64,000 nt of DNA from Bhargavaea changchunensis (GCF_042665595.1 NZ_JBHTCT010000011.1:192810-256809), one strand, 5' to 3'. Positions 34,486 to 42,700 are shown, counted from the stretch's first letter. Numbers and translations: made by a program. Notes: generated by a model from the sequence alone, not told the origin.

Positions 34486-35427
34486 GTGACAAAACAATAC
34501 GGGGACGGTACGAAAGCCGTTGATTGCCTCGACATGGAAATCAAACGCGGAGAGTTCATCGTCCTGGTCGGACCGAGCGGGTGCGGGAAGACAACCACCC
34601 TCAAAATGATCAACCGGCTGATCGAACCGACCAAAGGCTCTGTTCTGATCAACGGAAGGGAAGCCGAAAAATACGATATTCACCGGCTGCGCTGGGATAT
34701 CGGATATGTCCTGCAACAGATTGCGCTTTTTCCGCACATGACCGTGGAAGAAAACATCATGGTCGTCCCCGAAATGAAGCAAATGGATAAAATGGTGATG
34801 AAGCGGCGTGCGCATGAGCTCATGGAACAGGTCGGTCTGCCTCCGGCCGTCTTCGCTCAGAGGAAACCATCAGAACTATCCGGCGGACAGCAACAGCGGA
34901 TCGGAGTCATCCGGGCATTGGCTGCAGATCCGGAAATCCTTCTGATGGACGAGCCGTTCAGTGCGCTTGACCCGGTAGCAAGAGAGAAACTTCAGGATGA
35001 TCTGCTCCGTCTGAAACGATCATTCAATAAGACCACGGTATTTGTAACCCATGACATGAACGAGGCGCTGAAACTGGCTGACCGGATCTGCGTGATGCGG
35101 GATGGCAGCATCGTTCAGACTGGCACGCCGGATGAACTAAGGCGAAATCCATCCGGAGCATTTGTCCGGGATTTCATCGGCAGGGGAGAAAGCCGCCTCT
35201 GTGAAGTCCTGGATCTGAGGCAATCGGTTTCCTCTGTCCCTGCCGGAACTCCTCCCCCACAGGCATCCCTTCCTGCAAAGGTCCGTACAGATCAACTGCT
35301 CCGTATAATGGCCGACCATGAAACCGCCGGGGTGGAAGACGGAGGAGAAATGATCGGACTGATCACACGTGCATCGGCGTTCCGTCTTCTTGCAGAATCA
35401 GGGAAGGTGGCTGACCGCGATGAGTGA
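34486..35427 (+). CDS. Glycine betaine/ergothioneine-type ABC importer, ATPase subunit
   Basis: This is the ATPase of an OpuC/EgtU-type importer. Walker A is GPSGCGKTT, the signature LSGGQQQRIG, Walker B LLMDEPFSALD, and the switch His is in VTHDM. A short C-terminal extension holds only a remnant of a CBS domain. The frame is coding from at least 34459 (IIEFQNV before the annotated start), but no ATG, GTG or TTG lies there. The GTG at 34486 would cut the first strand; an ATC start or a mutation of the start is possible. The permease gene overlaps its end by 8 bp. Confidence 0.85.
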   Translation: MTKQYGDGTKAVDCLDMEIKRGEFIVLVGPSGCGKTTTLKMINRLIEPTKGSVLINGREAEKYDIHRLRWDIGYVLQQIALFPHMTVEENIMVVPEMKQMDKMVMKRRAHELMEQVGLPPAVFAQRKPSELSGGQQQRIGVIRALAADPEILLMDEPFSALDPVAREKLQDDLLRLKRSFNKTTVFVTHDMNEALKLADRICVMRDGSIVQTGTPDELRRNPSGAFVRDFIGRGESRLCEVLDLRQSVSSVPAGTPPPQASLPAKVRTDQLLRIMADHETAGVEDGGEMIGLITRASAFRLLAESGKVADRDE

Positions 35428-36940
35428 TTTTCTGGCAGTCTTTAAAGAGCGGAGAGGTGAATTGTGGACAGCGCTCTTTGAACATATCGAGATTTCTTTT
35501 ATTGCACTGCTGTTTGCAGTTCTGATCGCAGTGCCGGTTGGCATCTGGCTGTCCCGGCGGGGGAAACTGGCTGACGGAATCATCGGGGTGGCCTCCGTCA
35601 TCCAGACGATCCCGTCACTTGCCCTGCTCGGACTGTTGATTCCTGTAGTAGGAATCGGGCGGGTGCCGGCCATCATAGCTTTGACGGCCTATGCGCTGCT
35701 CCCCATTCTGAGGAATACATATACCGGCATCCGGGAAATCGATCCGGCTCTGATCGAAGCTGCCGAGGCGATGGGCATGAATACTCGCAGACGACTTCTG
35801 AAAGTCGAGCTTCCCCTCGCCATGCCGGTCATCATGGCCGGCATCAGAACATCGACCGTCCTGATCATCGGGACAGCGACGCTGGCAGCACTGATTGGCG
35901 CAGGGGGGCTCGGCGACCTGATCCTCCTCGGTATCGACCGAAACAACACTGCCCTGATCGTACTCGGTGCCATTCCGGCTGCCATGCTTGCCATCGTCTT
36001 TGATCTGATCCTGAAGAAATTCGAGGAAATGCCTTTCAAGAAAAGTCTCGTCGCCATCGGGGGGATTATCGCGGTGGCAATGATTGTACTGATTGCCCCT
36101 CTTCTTTCAAATGAAGATAGCAAGCTGGTCATTGCGGGTAAGCTCGGTTCGGAACCTGAGATTCTCATCAATATGTACAAGATCCTGATAGAAGAGGAGA
36201 CTGATCTTGAGGTTGAACTGAAGCCCGGGCTGGGAAAGACAAGTTTTGTTTTCAATGCGCTCCGCACGGGCGAGATCGAGATTTATCCTGAATTCACCGG
36301 GACGGCAATCTCTGAATTCCTGAAGGAGACCGCGGAAAGCACGGATAGCCGGGAAGTCTACGAGCAGGCTCGCATCGGGCTGACGGAACAATTCGGAATG
36401 ACGATGCTGGATCCAATGCAATATAACAATACCTACACGCTGGCCGTACCGAAAACATTTGCGGAAGAACATGGTCTTGAAACAATTTCCGACCTGAAAA
36501 AAATCCAGGACCGTATCCGCGCCGGCATCACATTGGAATTTTCGGATCGTGAAGACGGTTACCAGGGCATCCAATCCTTATACGGCATTGAATTTCCCAA
36601 TGTTGTCACCATGGAGCCGAAGCTGAGGTACACAGCGGTCGAATCAGGGGAAATCAATCTGGTCGATGCGTATTCGACGGACAGTGAAATCGAGCGTTAC
36701 GGGCTGAAAGTGCTTGAAGATGACCGGAATCTGTTTCCGCCTTATCAGGGAGCCCCGCTTATGCTTGAGGAAACTGCTGAAGACTACCCTGAAATTGTGC
36801 AGGCACTGAATGTACTGTCCGGTAAAATTTCAGATGATGAAATGCGTGAAATGAATTTTCGGGTCAATGTTGACGGTATTTCTGCTGAAGATGTTGCCAG
36901 GGACTTTCTAGAATCAGCAAATCTGATCGATCGCCACTGA
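35420..36940 (+). CDS. ABC importer permease fused to substrate-binding domain (OpuC/EgtU type)
   Basis: The 506-residue protein joins a permease of about six helices (residues 1-215, with EAAEAMGMNTRRRLLKVELPLAMP as the coupling loop) to an extracytoplasmic substrate-binding domain. The binding domain (about residues 235-506, IAGKLGSEPEILINMYKI, EFTGTAISEFL) is of the glycine-betaine type. This fused architecture and length match the EgtU ergothioneine importers of Gram-positive bacteria as well as some osmoprotectant importers. Substrate identity is inference. The ATG at 35420 overlaps the ATPase stop, so translation is coupled. Confidence 0.88.
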   Translation: MSDFLAVFKERRGELWTALFEHIEISFIALLFAVLIAVPVGIWLSRRGKLADGIIGVASVIQTIPSLALLGLLIPVVGIGRVPAIIALTAYALLPILRNTYTGIREIDPALIEAAEAMGMNTRRRLLKVELPLAMPVIMAGIRTSTVLIIGTATLAALIGAGGLGDLILLGIDRNNTALIVLGAIPAAMLAIVFDLILKKFEEMPFKKSLVAIGGIIAVAMIVLIAPLLSNEDSKLVIAGKLGSEPEILINMYKILIEEETDLEVELKPGLGKTSFVFNALRTGEIEIYPEFTGTAISEFLKETAESTDSREVYEQARIGLTEQFGMTMLDPMQYNNTYTLAVPKTFAEEHGLETISDLKKIQDRIRAGITLEFSDREDGYQGIQSLYGIEFPNVVTMEPKLRYTAVESGEINLVDAYSTDSEIERYGLKVLEDDRNLFPPYQGAPLMLEETAEDYPEIVQALNVLSGKISDDEMREMNFRVNVDGISAEDVARDFLESANLIDRH

Positions 36941-36941
36941 A

Positions 36942-36981
36942 CCTTACCCTGTGTACGCTTTGCGTTACAGGGTAAGGCTTT
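36942..36981 (+). terminator. Terminator of the importer operon
   Basis: An 11-bp stem CCTTACCCTGT / ACAGGGTAAGG is followed by CTTTTCATATTT. Confidence 0.85.
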
Positions 36982-37057
36982 TCATATTTGAAACCATTCA
37001 CGGATCCCTTCGTATAGTCAATGAAGGAACATCAAATCGGATAAGGAGTGGGCATCG

Positions 37058-37378
37058 TTGAAAAGAGCTGAGGAGATCGTATTGGAAACAGTCCCGGAGG
37101 GCTCAACAGTCTATGAACTGATCAGGACGGGGTTTGCAGAGAAAAAGACCCGGATTTTGGACATGCTGTTTGATGAACTCCTGACATTGAATCGGACGGT
37201 CAGCCAGATCAAGGGAAAAGAGGCTTACTTTCTGGTGGTTGGAGGCAACCGTGCTGAACTTGTCAAAGTCAGCGGAGATTCCATTTCAGAACGAAAAGAC
37301 GCACCGGCTGAAGCTGCCGGCAATAAGGCTTTCAATCTTGATGGCTATCGGTATAAGCGATATCGGAAAATCCTGTGA
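37058..37378 (+). CDS. Hypothetical protein, 106 residues
   Basis: The frame opens with a TTG 6 nt after ATAAGGAGTGGG, a strong site. The product is charged, with no membrane helix: an N-terminal helical part (EEIVLETVPEGSTVYELIR) and a strand-rich middle (KGKEAYFLVVGGNRAELVKVSG). I do not recognise a family. It stands alone between the importer and the MOSC gene. The following 215 bp to the MOSC gene show nothing clear. Confidence 0.6.
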   Translation: MKRAEEIVLETVPEGSTVYELIRTGFAEKKTRILDMLFDELLTLNRTVSQIKGKEAYFLVVGGNRAELVKVSGDSISERKDAPAEAAGNKAFNLDGYRYKRYRKIL

Positions 37379-37593
37379 ACCATTCACTGATTATGAGGTT
37401 CACGATTGTTCAGGACGGATGAAGCGCGACAGAACTATAAAAAACGACCCCTTGCAGAGTTCGCTGGATTCTCAGGGATCAATGAATACATACAGATGAC
37501 AAGGTAAGGCCGGACATCGATTGAGGGTTATCCGGGAAAGATGAAATTGCGCTATACTGGTCTCTATAAAATGTTGCGGACGGAGGCTGAGGG

Positions 37594-38244
37594 ATGATTA
37601 AAATGGTTTACTTTTCGACGGGCAAGCCGAAAACCATCAAGTTGGACGGCGGCAAGGAAATGGTGTCCGGAATTGCCAAGGAAAGAACGGAAGAGGCCTA
37701 TTTGTCCCGGGACGGTTTTAAAGGGGACGGAGTGGCAGACACGAGGCACCACGGCGGACGGGACCGGGCCGTCTGCATTTATCCTCATGAACACTATGCA
37801 TTCTGGGAGAGGGAATTCGGTGTCACACTTCCGGCATCCGCCTTCGGTGAGAATCTGACGGTCACCGGCATGACGGAGGGGGATGTTCATATCGGCGATA
37901 TATACCGGGTCGGCGAAGCGCTGATCCAGGTCACACAGAGCCGGGTACCGTGCAGCACCATTTCCCGCAGGCTCGGTATCCCCAAGATTCTTCCAAGAAT
38001 AATCGATACAGGTTTTACCGGCTATCTGTGCAGGGTGATCGAGGAAGGAATGGTCAGGCATGACTCCGATGTTAGGCGGATCCATATCCATCCCGCCGGC
38101 ATTACGGTACAGGAAGCAAACGATGCCTATTTCAGAAAGTATTCAGACCGGACAGCGGTGGAGCGTGTGCTGTCTGTCAGAGAGCTTGCCTTAAAATGGC
38201 GGGAAGGTCTGGAAAAGCGGGCAGGATTGCTGAAGGGACAATAA
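37594..38244 (+). CDS. MOSC-domain protein
   Basis: The 216-residue protein has the MOSC pattern: GDGVADTRHHGGRDRAVCIY near residue 45, GENLTVTGM, and the conserved Cys in QSRVPCSTIS around residue 120. MOSC domains handle sulfur or molybdenum-cofactor chemistry; YiiM-like members reduce N-hydroxylated compounds. The C-terminus carries the usual short helical tail. The ATG follows GGACGGAGG. It is a single-gene unit. Confidence 0.9.
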   Translation: MIKMVYFSTGKPKTIKLDGGKEMVSGIAKERTEEAYLSRDGFKGDGVADTRHHGGRDRAVCIYPHEHYAFWEREFGVTLPASAFGENLTVTGMTEGDVHIGDIYRVGEALIQVTQSRVPCSTISRRLGIPKILPRIIDTGFTGYLCRVIEEGMVRHDSDVRRIHIHPAGITVQEANDAYFRKYSDRTAVERVLSVRELALKWREGLEKRAGLLKGQ

Positions 38245-38248
38245 TGAG

Positions 38249-38277
38249 TGGGCAGCCATGGGGGCTGCTCTTTTTTT
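38249..38277 (+). terminator. Terminator of the MOSC gene
   Basis: GGGCAGCC pairs with GGGCTGCTC around ATGG and is followed by TTTTTTTG. Confidence 0.85.
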
Positions 38278-38318
38278 GTATGGACTGTCAGGAAAACGGG
38301 TAAACGAAATGAAGACGG

Positions 38319-38347
38319 TTGCACATTTATTATTACACTGACATAAT
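38319..38347 (+). promoter_or_regulatory. czcD promoter
   Basis: TTGCAC (38319-38324) and CATAAT (38342-38347) are 17 bp apart, just ahead of the operator palindrome and 48 bp before the czcD start. Confidence 0.6.
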
Positions 38348-38350
38348 GTA

Positions 38351-38372
38351 TATATGAACATATAATCATATA
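38351..38372. promoter_or_regulatory. CzrA-type (ArsR/SmtB) operator of czcD
   Basis: Perfect 7-bp arms TATATGA and TCATATA surround an 8-bp centre (ACATATAA). The layout ATATGAAC-N-TCATAT is that of CzrA and related zinc repressors. It overlaps the expected transcription start. A CzrA-like gene is found at 42043-42369. Confidence 0.7.
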
Positions 38373-38394
38373 ACGGAATAAGGGAGTTGATTTC

Positions 38395-39303
38395 ATGGGC
38401 CACGACCACGGCCATTCTCACAGTCATGCCACTTCAAATAAAAAAGCGTTGTTCTGGGCGTTCATCCTCATAACTGCGTTTATGGCTGTTGAATTTATCG
38501 GCGGGTTCATGACAAACAGTCTTGCACTGTTATCGGATGCCGGCCATATGCTGAGTGATTCAGCGGCACTGGGACTCAGTTTTTTAGCTATTCTGCTTGG
38601 GGCCAGAAAGCCGACAGGGGAGAAGTCGTTTGGTTACCGCCGTTTTGAGATTCTTGCAGCTGCGATCAATGGCATCGCACTCATCGTCATCGCGGCGGTG
38701 ATCATGTTTGAAGCGGTGCGCCGTTTTATGGCTCCGCCGGAAGTCCAGAGCACCGGCATGCTGGTCATTGCGGTGATCGGGCTGCTGGTCAACATTGCAG
38801 CTGCGTTCATTCTCATGCGGGGTGAGAAGGATGACAATCTCAACGTGCGAAGCGCGTTCCTGCATGTAATCGGTGATATGCTCGGCTCTGTAGGGGCAAT
38901 TACAGCAGCAATCCTGATGATTCTGTTCGGTTGGTGGATTGCTGACCCGATTGCCAGCATCATTGTCTCGATTCTTGTGCTGGTGAGCGGCTGGAGGGTG
39001 ACAAAGGATGCTGCAAATGTTCTGATGGAATCGACTCCAGACGGAATCAACCCTGAAGAAGTTCGGAAATCGCTCGAAGAACTTGATGCAGTGACCGATG
39101 TCCATGATCTTCACGTCTGGTCGATTACACCGGAAGAGCCTCTCCTCAGCTGCCATATGACGATCGATGGACAGGGAGATCCGGACCGGATTCTCCGCGA
39201 CGCACACCGGATCCTGCATGACCGGTACTCCATCGAACACAGCACCATCCAGTTAGAGACGGACGGGGGCGGCTGTCCAAGTCCCCATGGAACGTGTAAC
39301 TGA
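38395..39303 (+). CDS. czcD: Cation diffusion facilitator (zinc/cobalt/cadmium efflux)
   Basis: This membrane antiporter exports divalent metal ions. The 302-residue protein has a His-rich N-terminus (GHDHGHSHSHA), six membrane helices and the metal-site HxxxD/DxxxD helices (LLSDAGHMLSDSAAL, HVIGDMLGSVG). A cytoplasmic C-terminal domain contains VHDLHVWSI and HSTIQLE. The ATG follows AAGGGAG. A promoter and CzrA-like operator lie directly upstream, so zinc-responsive control is likely. Confidence 0.95.
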   Translation: MGHDHGHSHSHATSNKKALFWAFILITAFMAVEFIGGFMTNSLALLSDAGHMLSDSAALGLSFLAILLGARKPTGEKSFGYRRFEILAAAINGIALIVIAAVIMFEAVRRFMAPPEVQSTGMLVIAVIGLLVNIAAAFILMRGEKDDNLNVRSAFLHVIGDMLGSVGAITAAILMILFGWWIADPIASIIVSILVLVSGWRVTKDAANVLMESTPDGINPEEVRKSLEELDAVTDVHDLHVWSITPEEPLLSCHMTIDGQGDPDRILRDAHRILHDRYSIEHSTIQLETDGGGCPSPHGTCN

Positions 39304-39305
39304 TA

Positions 39306-39340
39306 AAAGGTGATCCGCGGATTTGCGGGTCACCTTTTTT
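39306..39340 (+). terminator. Terminator copy 1 (after czcD)
   Basis: AAAGGTGA(TCCGC) pairs with GCGGGTCACCTTT and is followed by TTT. The 32-bp segment 39306-39337 is repeated with one mismatch at 42011-42042. Confidence 0.88.
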
Positions 39341-39345
39341 GAATG

Positions 39346-40950
39346 TCATTCATGAAATTGTTCAATATAGTCCTCGTATCCGTCCATCCACTCCAATTGC
39401 CGCCACTCACCGGTCGGGTTGTTGCGCTCATTCCGCTGGCACTCACCGGGTGTGGATCGGCCCTTCTTTACATAGTCCTCAAGATCGTTCATCAGAGATT
39501 CAATGATGTCGGGATGCCGGTCGATGACATTATGAAGTTCCTTGACATCACGGCTGAGATCGAACAGTTCGGAAGGCTGGAATGAAACATCTGTGCCGAC
39601 ATCATCCATGCTTCCTCCGTCTGTAACAAGGTTCAGTTTCCAGCGGCCTCTCCTGATGGAAAGTCCGCCGTTGCCTGAGGAATGGACGATATAGCTGCGG
39701 ACAGTATGTTCTTGGCCTTCCCAGAGCGGAAGGTTGGATATCGAGTCTTCTGCTTCATTGTCCCCAAGTTCCGCACCGGTCAGCTCGGCAAGTGTTCGGT
39801 AAAGATCCGACAGGCTCACCATATGGTTGGAGGAAGAGCCACTTTTGATTACTGGCGAATACGAAATGATGGTCGGTTCCCGGTGGCCGCCCTCCCAGAT
39901 ATCTGACTTCTTCCCCCGGAAATGGTAGCTCGGGTTGTGTCCCTGTTTGAGAAGGTGGGAAAAGTTCGCAACCCCGGATGCCCCGTTGTCGCTCGTGAAA
40001 ATAAAGATGGTATCGTCAAATATCCCTTTCTGCTTCAATTTGTCCATAATCTGCCCGACGTAGGCATCAAGCTGGAGAACCCAATCCCCGTAATCTCCGA
40101 TGCCCGACTTCCCATGGAATTCCGGAAGCGGAAGAATCGGCCCATGGACCAGGTGGACAGGATAGTAGAGGAAGAACGGTTGGTCTCCATCTGCAAATCG
40201 GCCGATCAGCTCCAGTACCTTATTTTGCATGTTCGCCGGTACCTCTTCATGAACAAAATGGGGCGCCTTCACCCCTACTTGCCAAGCTTTCTGCTGGCTG
40301 GCGCCAAGCCGGTCAAGTCCCGGCACACCTGTAATTTCTGTTGGTTCTTCGAGCACCCTGTCGTTTTCGATATAGACAAACGGAGGCTGATCAAGCGAAG
40401 CCGGTGTTCCATAGAAATAGTCGAAGCCCATTTGGAGAGGCCCATAGGTAATGGGTTTTGAATAGTCGATATCAAGGCCTTCCAGCTGGATCATCCCTAC
40501 ACCCGGATCAAAGTTTCCATCCCGTCCCATTCGGGTTTCAGGCACTTCAAATTTCTCTTCATCCAAGCCGAATTGATCAAAGTCATATCCATCCTTCAGT
40601 TGCCATCCAAGTCCCAGATGCCATTTGCCGACTGCTGCCGTCTGATAGCCCTGGTCCTTCAGCATCTGTGCCATCGTTCTTCTGTTCTTTTCGATCAGCG
40701 GTTCGGAATCACCCGGGCAGACAAAACTTTTCAGCCGTGACCGCCAATTGTACCTTCCGGTCAGCAGTCCATACCTCGATGGGGTGCAAAGAGCGGAAGT
40801 TGCATGGGAGTCCGTAAAGCGCATGCCGGATTGCGCCAGTGCATCGATGTTTGCTGTATGGATTTTGGAATCAGGGTTAAAGGATGAAACATCCCCATAT
40901 CCCAGATCGTCCGCGAGGATCAGCACCACATTCGGTTTTTTCTGTTCCAA
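39346..40950 (-). CDS. Cysteine-type sulfatase
   Basis: This 534-residue enzyme hydrolyses sulfate esters. The N-terminal VVLILADDLGYGD supplies the metal-binding Asp pair. LCTPSRYGLLTGR carries the C-x-P-S-R signature, in which Cys55 is converted to formylglycine. Further metal-site segments are FIFTSDNGAS and FRGKKSDIWEGGHREP. The TTG at 40950 follows GAGGTGATT; upstream codons to 41154 overlap the FGE gene and look non-coding. There is no signal peptide, so it should be cytoplasmic. The divergent FGE gene provides its activating enzyme. Confidence 0.9.
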   Translation of the reverse strand: MEQKKPNVVLILADDLGYGDVSSFNPDSKIHTANIDALAQSGMRFTDSHATSALCTPSRYGLLTGRYNWRSRLKSFVCPGDSEPLIEKNRRTMAQMLKDQGYQTAAVGKWHLGLGWQLKDGYDFDQFGLDEEKFEVPETRMGRDGNFDPGVGMIQLEGLDIDYSKPITYGPLQMGFDYFYGTPASLDQPPFVYIENDRVLEEPTEITGVPGLDRLGASQQKAWQVGVKAPHFVHEEVPANMQNKVLELIGRFADGDQPFFLYYPVHLVHGPILPLPEFHGKSGIGDYGDWVLQLDAYVGQIMDKLKQKGIFDDTIFIFTSDNGASGVANFSHLLKQGHNPSYHFRGKKSDIWEGGHREPTIISYSPVIKSGSSSNHMVSLSDLYRTLAELTGAELGDNEAEDSISNLPLWEGQEHTVRSYIVHSSGNGGLSIRRGRWKLNLVTDGGSMDDVGTDVSFQPSELFDLSRDVKELHNVIDRHPDIIESLMNDLEDYVKKGRSTPGECQRNERNNPTGEWRQLEWMDGYEDYIEQFHE

Positions 40951-40983
40951 ATGAATCACCTCAATTGTGTTATCTAGGTATTC

Positions 40984-41015
40984 TTCCCTGTTTGTCCTGA
41001 GGGGTAAACAGGGAA
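40984..41015. promoter_or_regulatory. Inverted repeat in the divergent sulfatase/FGE promoter region
   Basis: Perfect 10-bp arms TTCCCTGTTT and AAACAGGGAA are separated by 12 bp, so their centres are 22 bp (two helical turns) apart. The position between two divergent genes fits a shared operator. No regulator gene lies inside the module. Confidence 0.5.
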
Positions 41016-41049
41016 GGATAGGACAATAACGGGAGAAGGAGTGAACGAG

Positions 41050-42018
41050 ATGAAAGAGCCGGATGCCAGTTGCTGTACACCTGGACAAAATCACATCATA
41101 CGGACAGAAGAAATCTATATTACTGAATGTAAGAAACCATGTGATCGGGAACATATGGTTTACATACCGGGCGGCTCATTCCTGATGGGCAGCGAGGATG
41201 CGGAAAGTTTTCCGCAAGACGGGGAAGGGCCAATCCGTGAAGTCACGGTGAATTCATTTTATATCGATCCTGCCGCCGTTACCAATGCGTCATTCGATGA
41301 ATTTGTTGCACAGACCGGCTACACGACAGATGCTGAACGGTTCGGATGGTCATTTGTCTTTCATCTGCTGATCAGTGACAGGACGGCGGAAACGGTGGTG
41401 GGCAGTGTCCCGCAAGCGCCGTGGTGGCTTGCGGTGCCTGGAGCTGATTGGCGGCACCCTGATGGCCCGGACTCGGGGATCAGTGAGCGATTGGATCATC
41501 CGGTCGTCCATGTCTCATACCGCGATGCACAGGCCTATTGCAGTTGGGCGGGCAAGCGCCTGCCGACCGAGGCGGAATGGGAGTATGCAGCAAGAGGGGG
41601 GCTTCAGTCCAAAAAGTATCCGTGGGGAGATGAGATCATGCCGGATGGAGAACATAGATGCAATATCTGGCAGGGAGAATTCCCGATGCAAAATACAGCA
41701 TCTGACGGATATGTCGGAACAGCTCCCGTGCAATCCTATTCACCAAACGGATATGGTCTTTATAACATGTCCGGAAATGTGTGGGAGTGGTGTTCGGACT
41801 GGTTCACAGAACGGCGGAGAGGCAAATATCAACCAAAAGGTCCTGAAAAAGGGATGGCGAAGGTGATGAAGGGGGGATCTTATTTGTGTCATCAATCCTA
41901 CTGCAACCGATATCGAGTTGCCGCCCGTTCATCGAATACCCCGGATAGTTCAACCGGAAATATCGGTTTTCGCTGTGTCGCTGATGCCGAACCGCTCCGA
42001 ACAAACAGAAAAAGGTGA
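41050..42018 (+). CDS. Formylglycine-generating enzyme (sulfatase-modifying factor)
   Basis: This copper-dependent oxidase turns the sulfatase signature cysteine into formylglycine. The 322-residue protein has MVYIPGGSFLMGSED, GKRLPTEAEWEYAARGG, the NMSGNVWEWCSDWF core and GGSYLCHQSYCNRYR. In the last motif Cys280 and Cys285 are the two active-site cysteines, so it should be a true FGE and not just a fold relative. The ATG at 41050 lies 9 nt after AAGGAG. Its stop codon lies inside the second terminator repeat, so its end seems joined to older sequence. Confidence 0.92.
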   Translation: MKEPDASCCTPGQNHIIRTEEIYITECKKPCDREHMVYIPGGSFLMGSEDAESFPQDGEGPIREVTVNSFYIDPAAVTNASFDEFVAQTGYTTDAERFGWSFVFHLLISDRTAETVVGSVPQAPWWLAVPGADWRHPDGPDSGISERLDHPVVHVSYRDAQAYCSWAGKRLPTEAEWEYAARGGLQSKKYPWGDEIMPDGEHRCNIWQGEFPMQNTASDGYVGTAPVQSYSPNGYGLYNMSGNVWEWCSDWFTERRRGKYQPKGPEKGMAKVMKGGSYLCHQSYCNRYRVAARSSNTPDSSTGNIGFRCVADAEPLRTNRKR

Positions 42019-42042
42019 TCCGCAGATTTGCGGGTCACCTTT
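42011..42042. terminator. Terminator copy 2 (between FGE and czrA genes)
   Basis: This hairpin is identical to the one after czcD at 31 of 32 positions. It overlaps the last codons of the FGE gene and ends next to the czrA stop. Confidence 0.8.
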
Positions 42043-42369
42043 CTAATGGTGTCTGGCGTGATCAATTGCATCCCGAAGCAGGTCCACGACATGTTCATCA
42101 TCGATGGAATAATGCAGGGATGTACCTTCTCTTCGGTATTTGACGAGCCGCAGATTCTTCAGAAAGCGCAGCTGATGGGAGACCGTGCTCTGAAGCAGGG
42201 AAAGCCGAGCGGCGATTTCGTTGACCGGATACTCGTGTTCCGAAAGAAGATTCAGGATCCGTAGCCGTGTCGGATCTGACAGTGCCTTAAACGTCTGGGA
42301 GACGATAAACAGCGTCTCTTCATCAAGTTCACTTTCGCCGTCGGGCATGGAATTCATCTCGTCCTGCAT
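42043..42369 (-). CDS. czrA: CzrA-like zinc-responsive ArsR repressor
   Basis: The 108-residue winged-helix protein has the ArsR core FKALSDPTRLRILNLL and the DNA-recognition helix LLQSTVSHQLRFL. The C-terminal helix holds DEHVVDLLRDAIDHARHH, whose D-x-H...H-x-x-H spacing is the alpha-5 zinc site of CzrA (Asp84, His86, His97, His100). The ATG follows AAGGAGGC. It should repress czcD, about 3.7 kb away, through the operator at 38351. Confidence 0.88.
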   Translation of the reverse strand: MQDEMNSMPDGESELDEETLFIVSQTFKALSDPTRLRILNLLSEHEYPVNEIAARLSLLQSTVSHQLRFLKNLRLVKYRREGTSLHYSIDDEHVVDLLRDAIDHARHH

Positions 42370-42413
42370 GTCGCTGCCTCCTTGTAGCCGATATTTCCAT
42401 TATACCAAAAGAA

Positions 42414-42446
42414 AAAGGCGGACCTGCAAAGCAGACCCGTCCAAGT
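42414..42446 (-). terminator. Terminator of the DUF2188 gene
   Basis: On the minus strand GGAC..TCTGC and GCAGGTCC pair around TTT and are followed by GCCTTTTTCTTTT. Confidence 0.6.
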
Positions 42447-42448
42447 CA

Positions 42449-42700
42449 TCAATATTCAATCTGATCTTCGATTTTCCCCTCATCATCATGGATAATGGCC
42501 ATGCTGCCGTATTCCTCCGCCAATTCTTTGGCGCGTGCTACGACGCGGGACTTGTCATTCTCCTGCATCATCTGCTCTTCTTCGCCTTCTTTTTTCAACG
42601 CCCAATTCCCATCATCCGGAACGACGTGATAATTGGCTTTGTCGGTACCTGCCCGGTCATCAAAGTACTTGTCGGGGCCATTGTCATTTCTTCCCGGCAT
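42449..42700 (-). CDS. DUF2188 protein
   Basis: The 83-residue acidic, soluble protein shows the DUF2188 pattern: YHVVPDDGNWALKKEGEEE, then SRVVARAKELAEEYGSMAIIHDDEGKI. A good AGGGAGGG site precedes the ATG. The biochemical role of this common small domain is not established. Confidence 0.8.
   Translation of the reverse strand: MPGRNDNGPDKYFDDRAGTDKANYHVVPDDGNWALKKEGEEEQMMQENDKSRVVARAKELAEEYGSMAIIHDDEGKIEDQIEY

Larger units (their letters stand above)
39306..42042. mobile_element. Sulfatase/FGE module bounded by a duplicated 32-bp terminator
   Basis: Two direct 32-bp repeats (39306-39337 and 42011-42042, one mismatch) bound a divergent sulfatase and FGE gene pair. Outside them lie czcD and czrA, which would be convergent neighbours around a single terminator if the module were removed. 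No transposase or integrase is present, so the mechanism is unknown. It is annotated as a putative inserted segment. Confidence 0.45.

Noticed and set aside
40951..41154. N-terminal extension of the sulfatase including a hydrophobic stretch (possible signal peptide)
   Set aside because: It would overlap the FGE gene and its start region. The TTG at 40950 has a good ribosome binding site and gives the normal sulfatase N-terminus.
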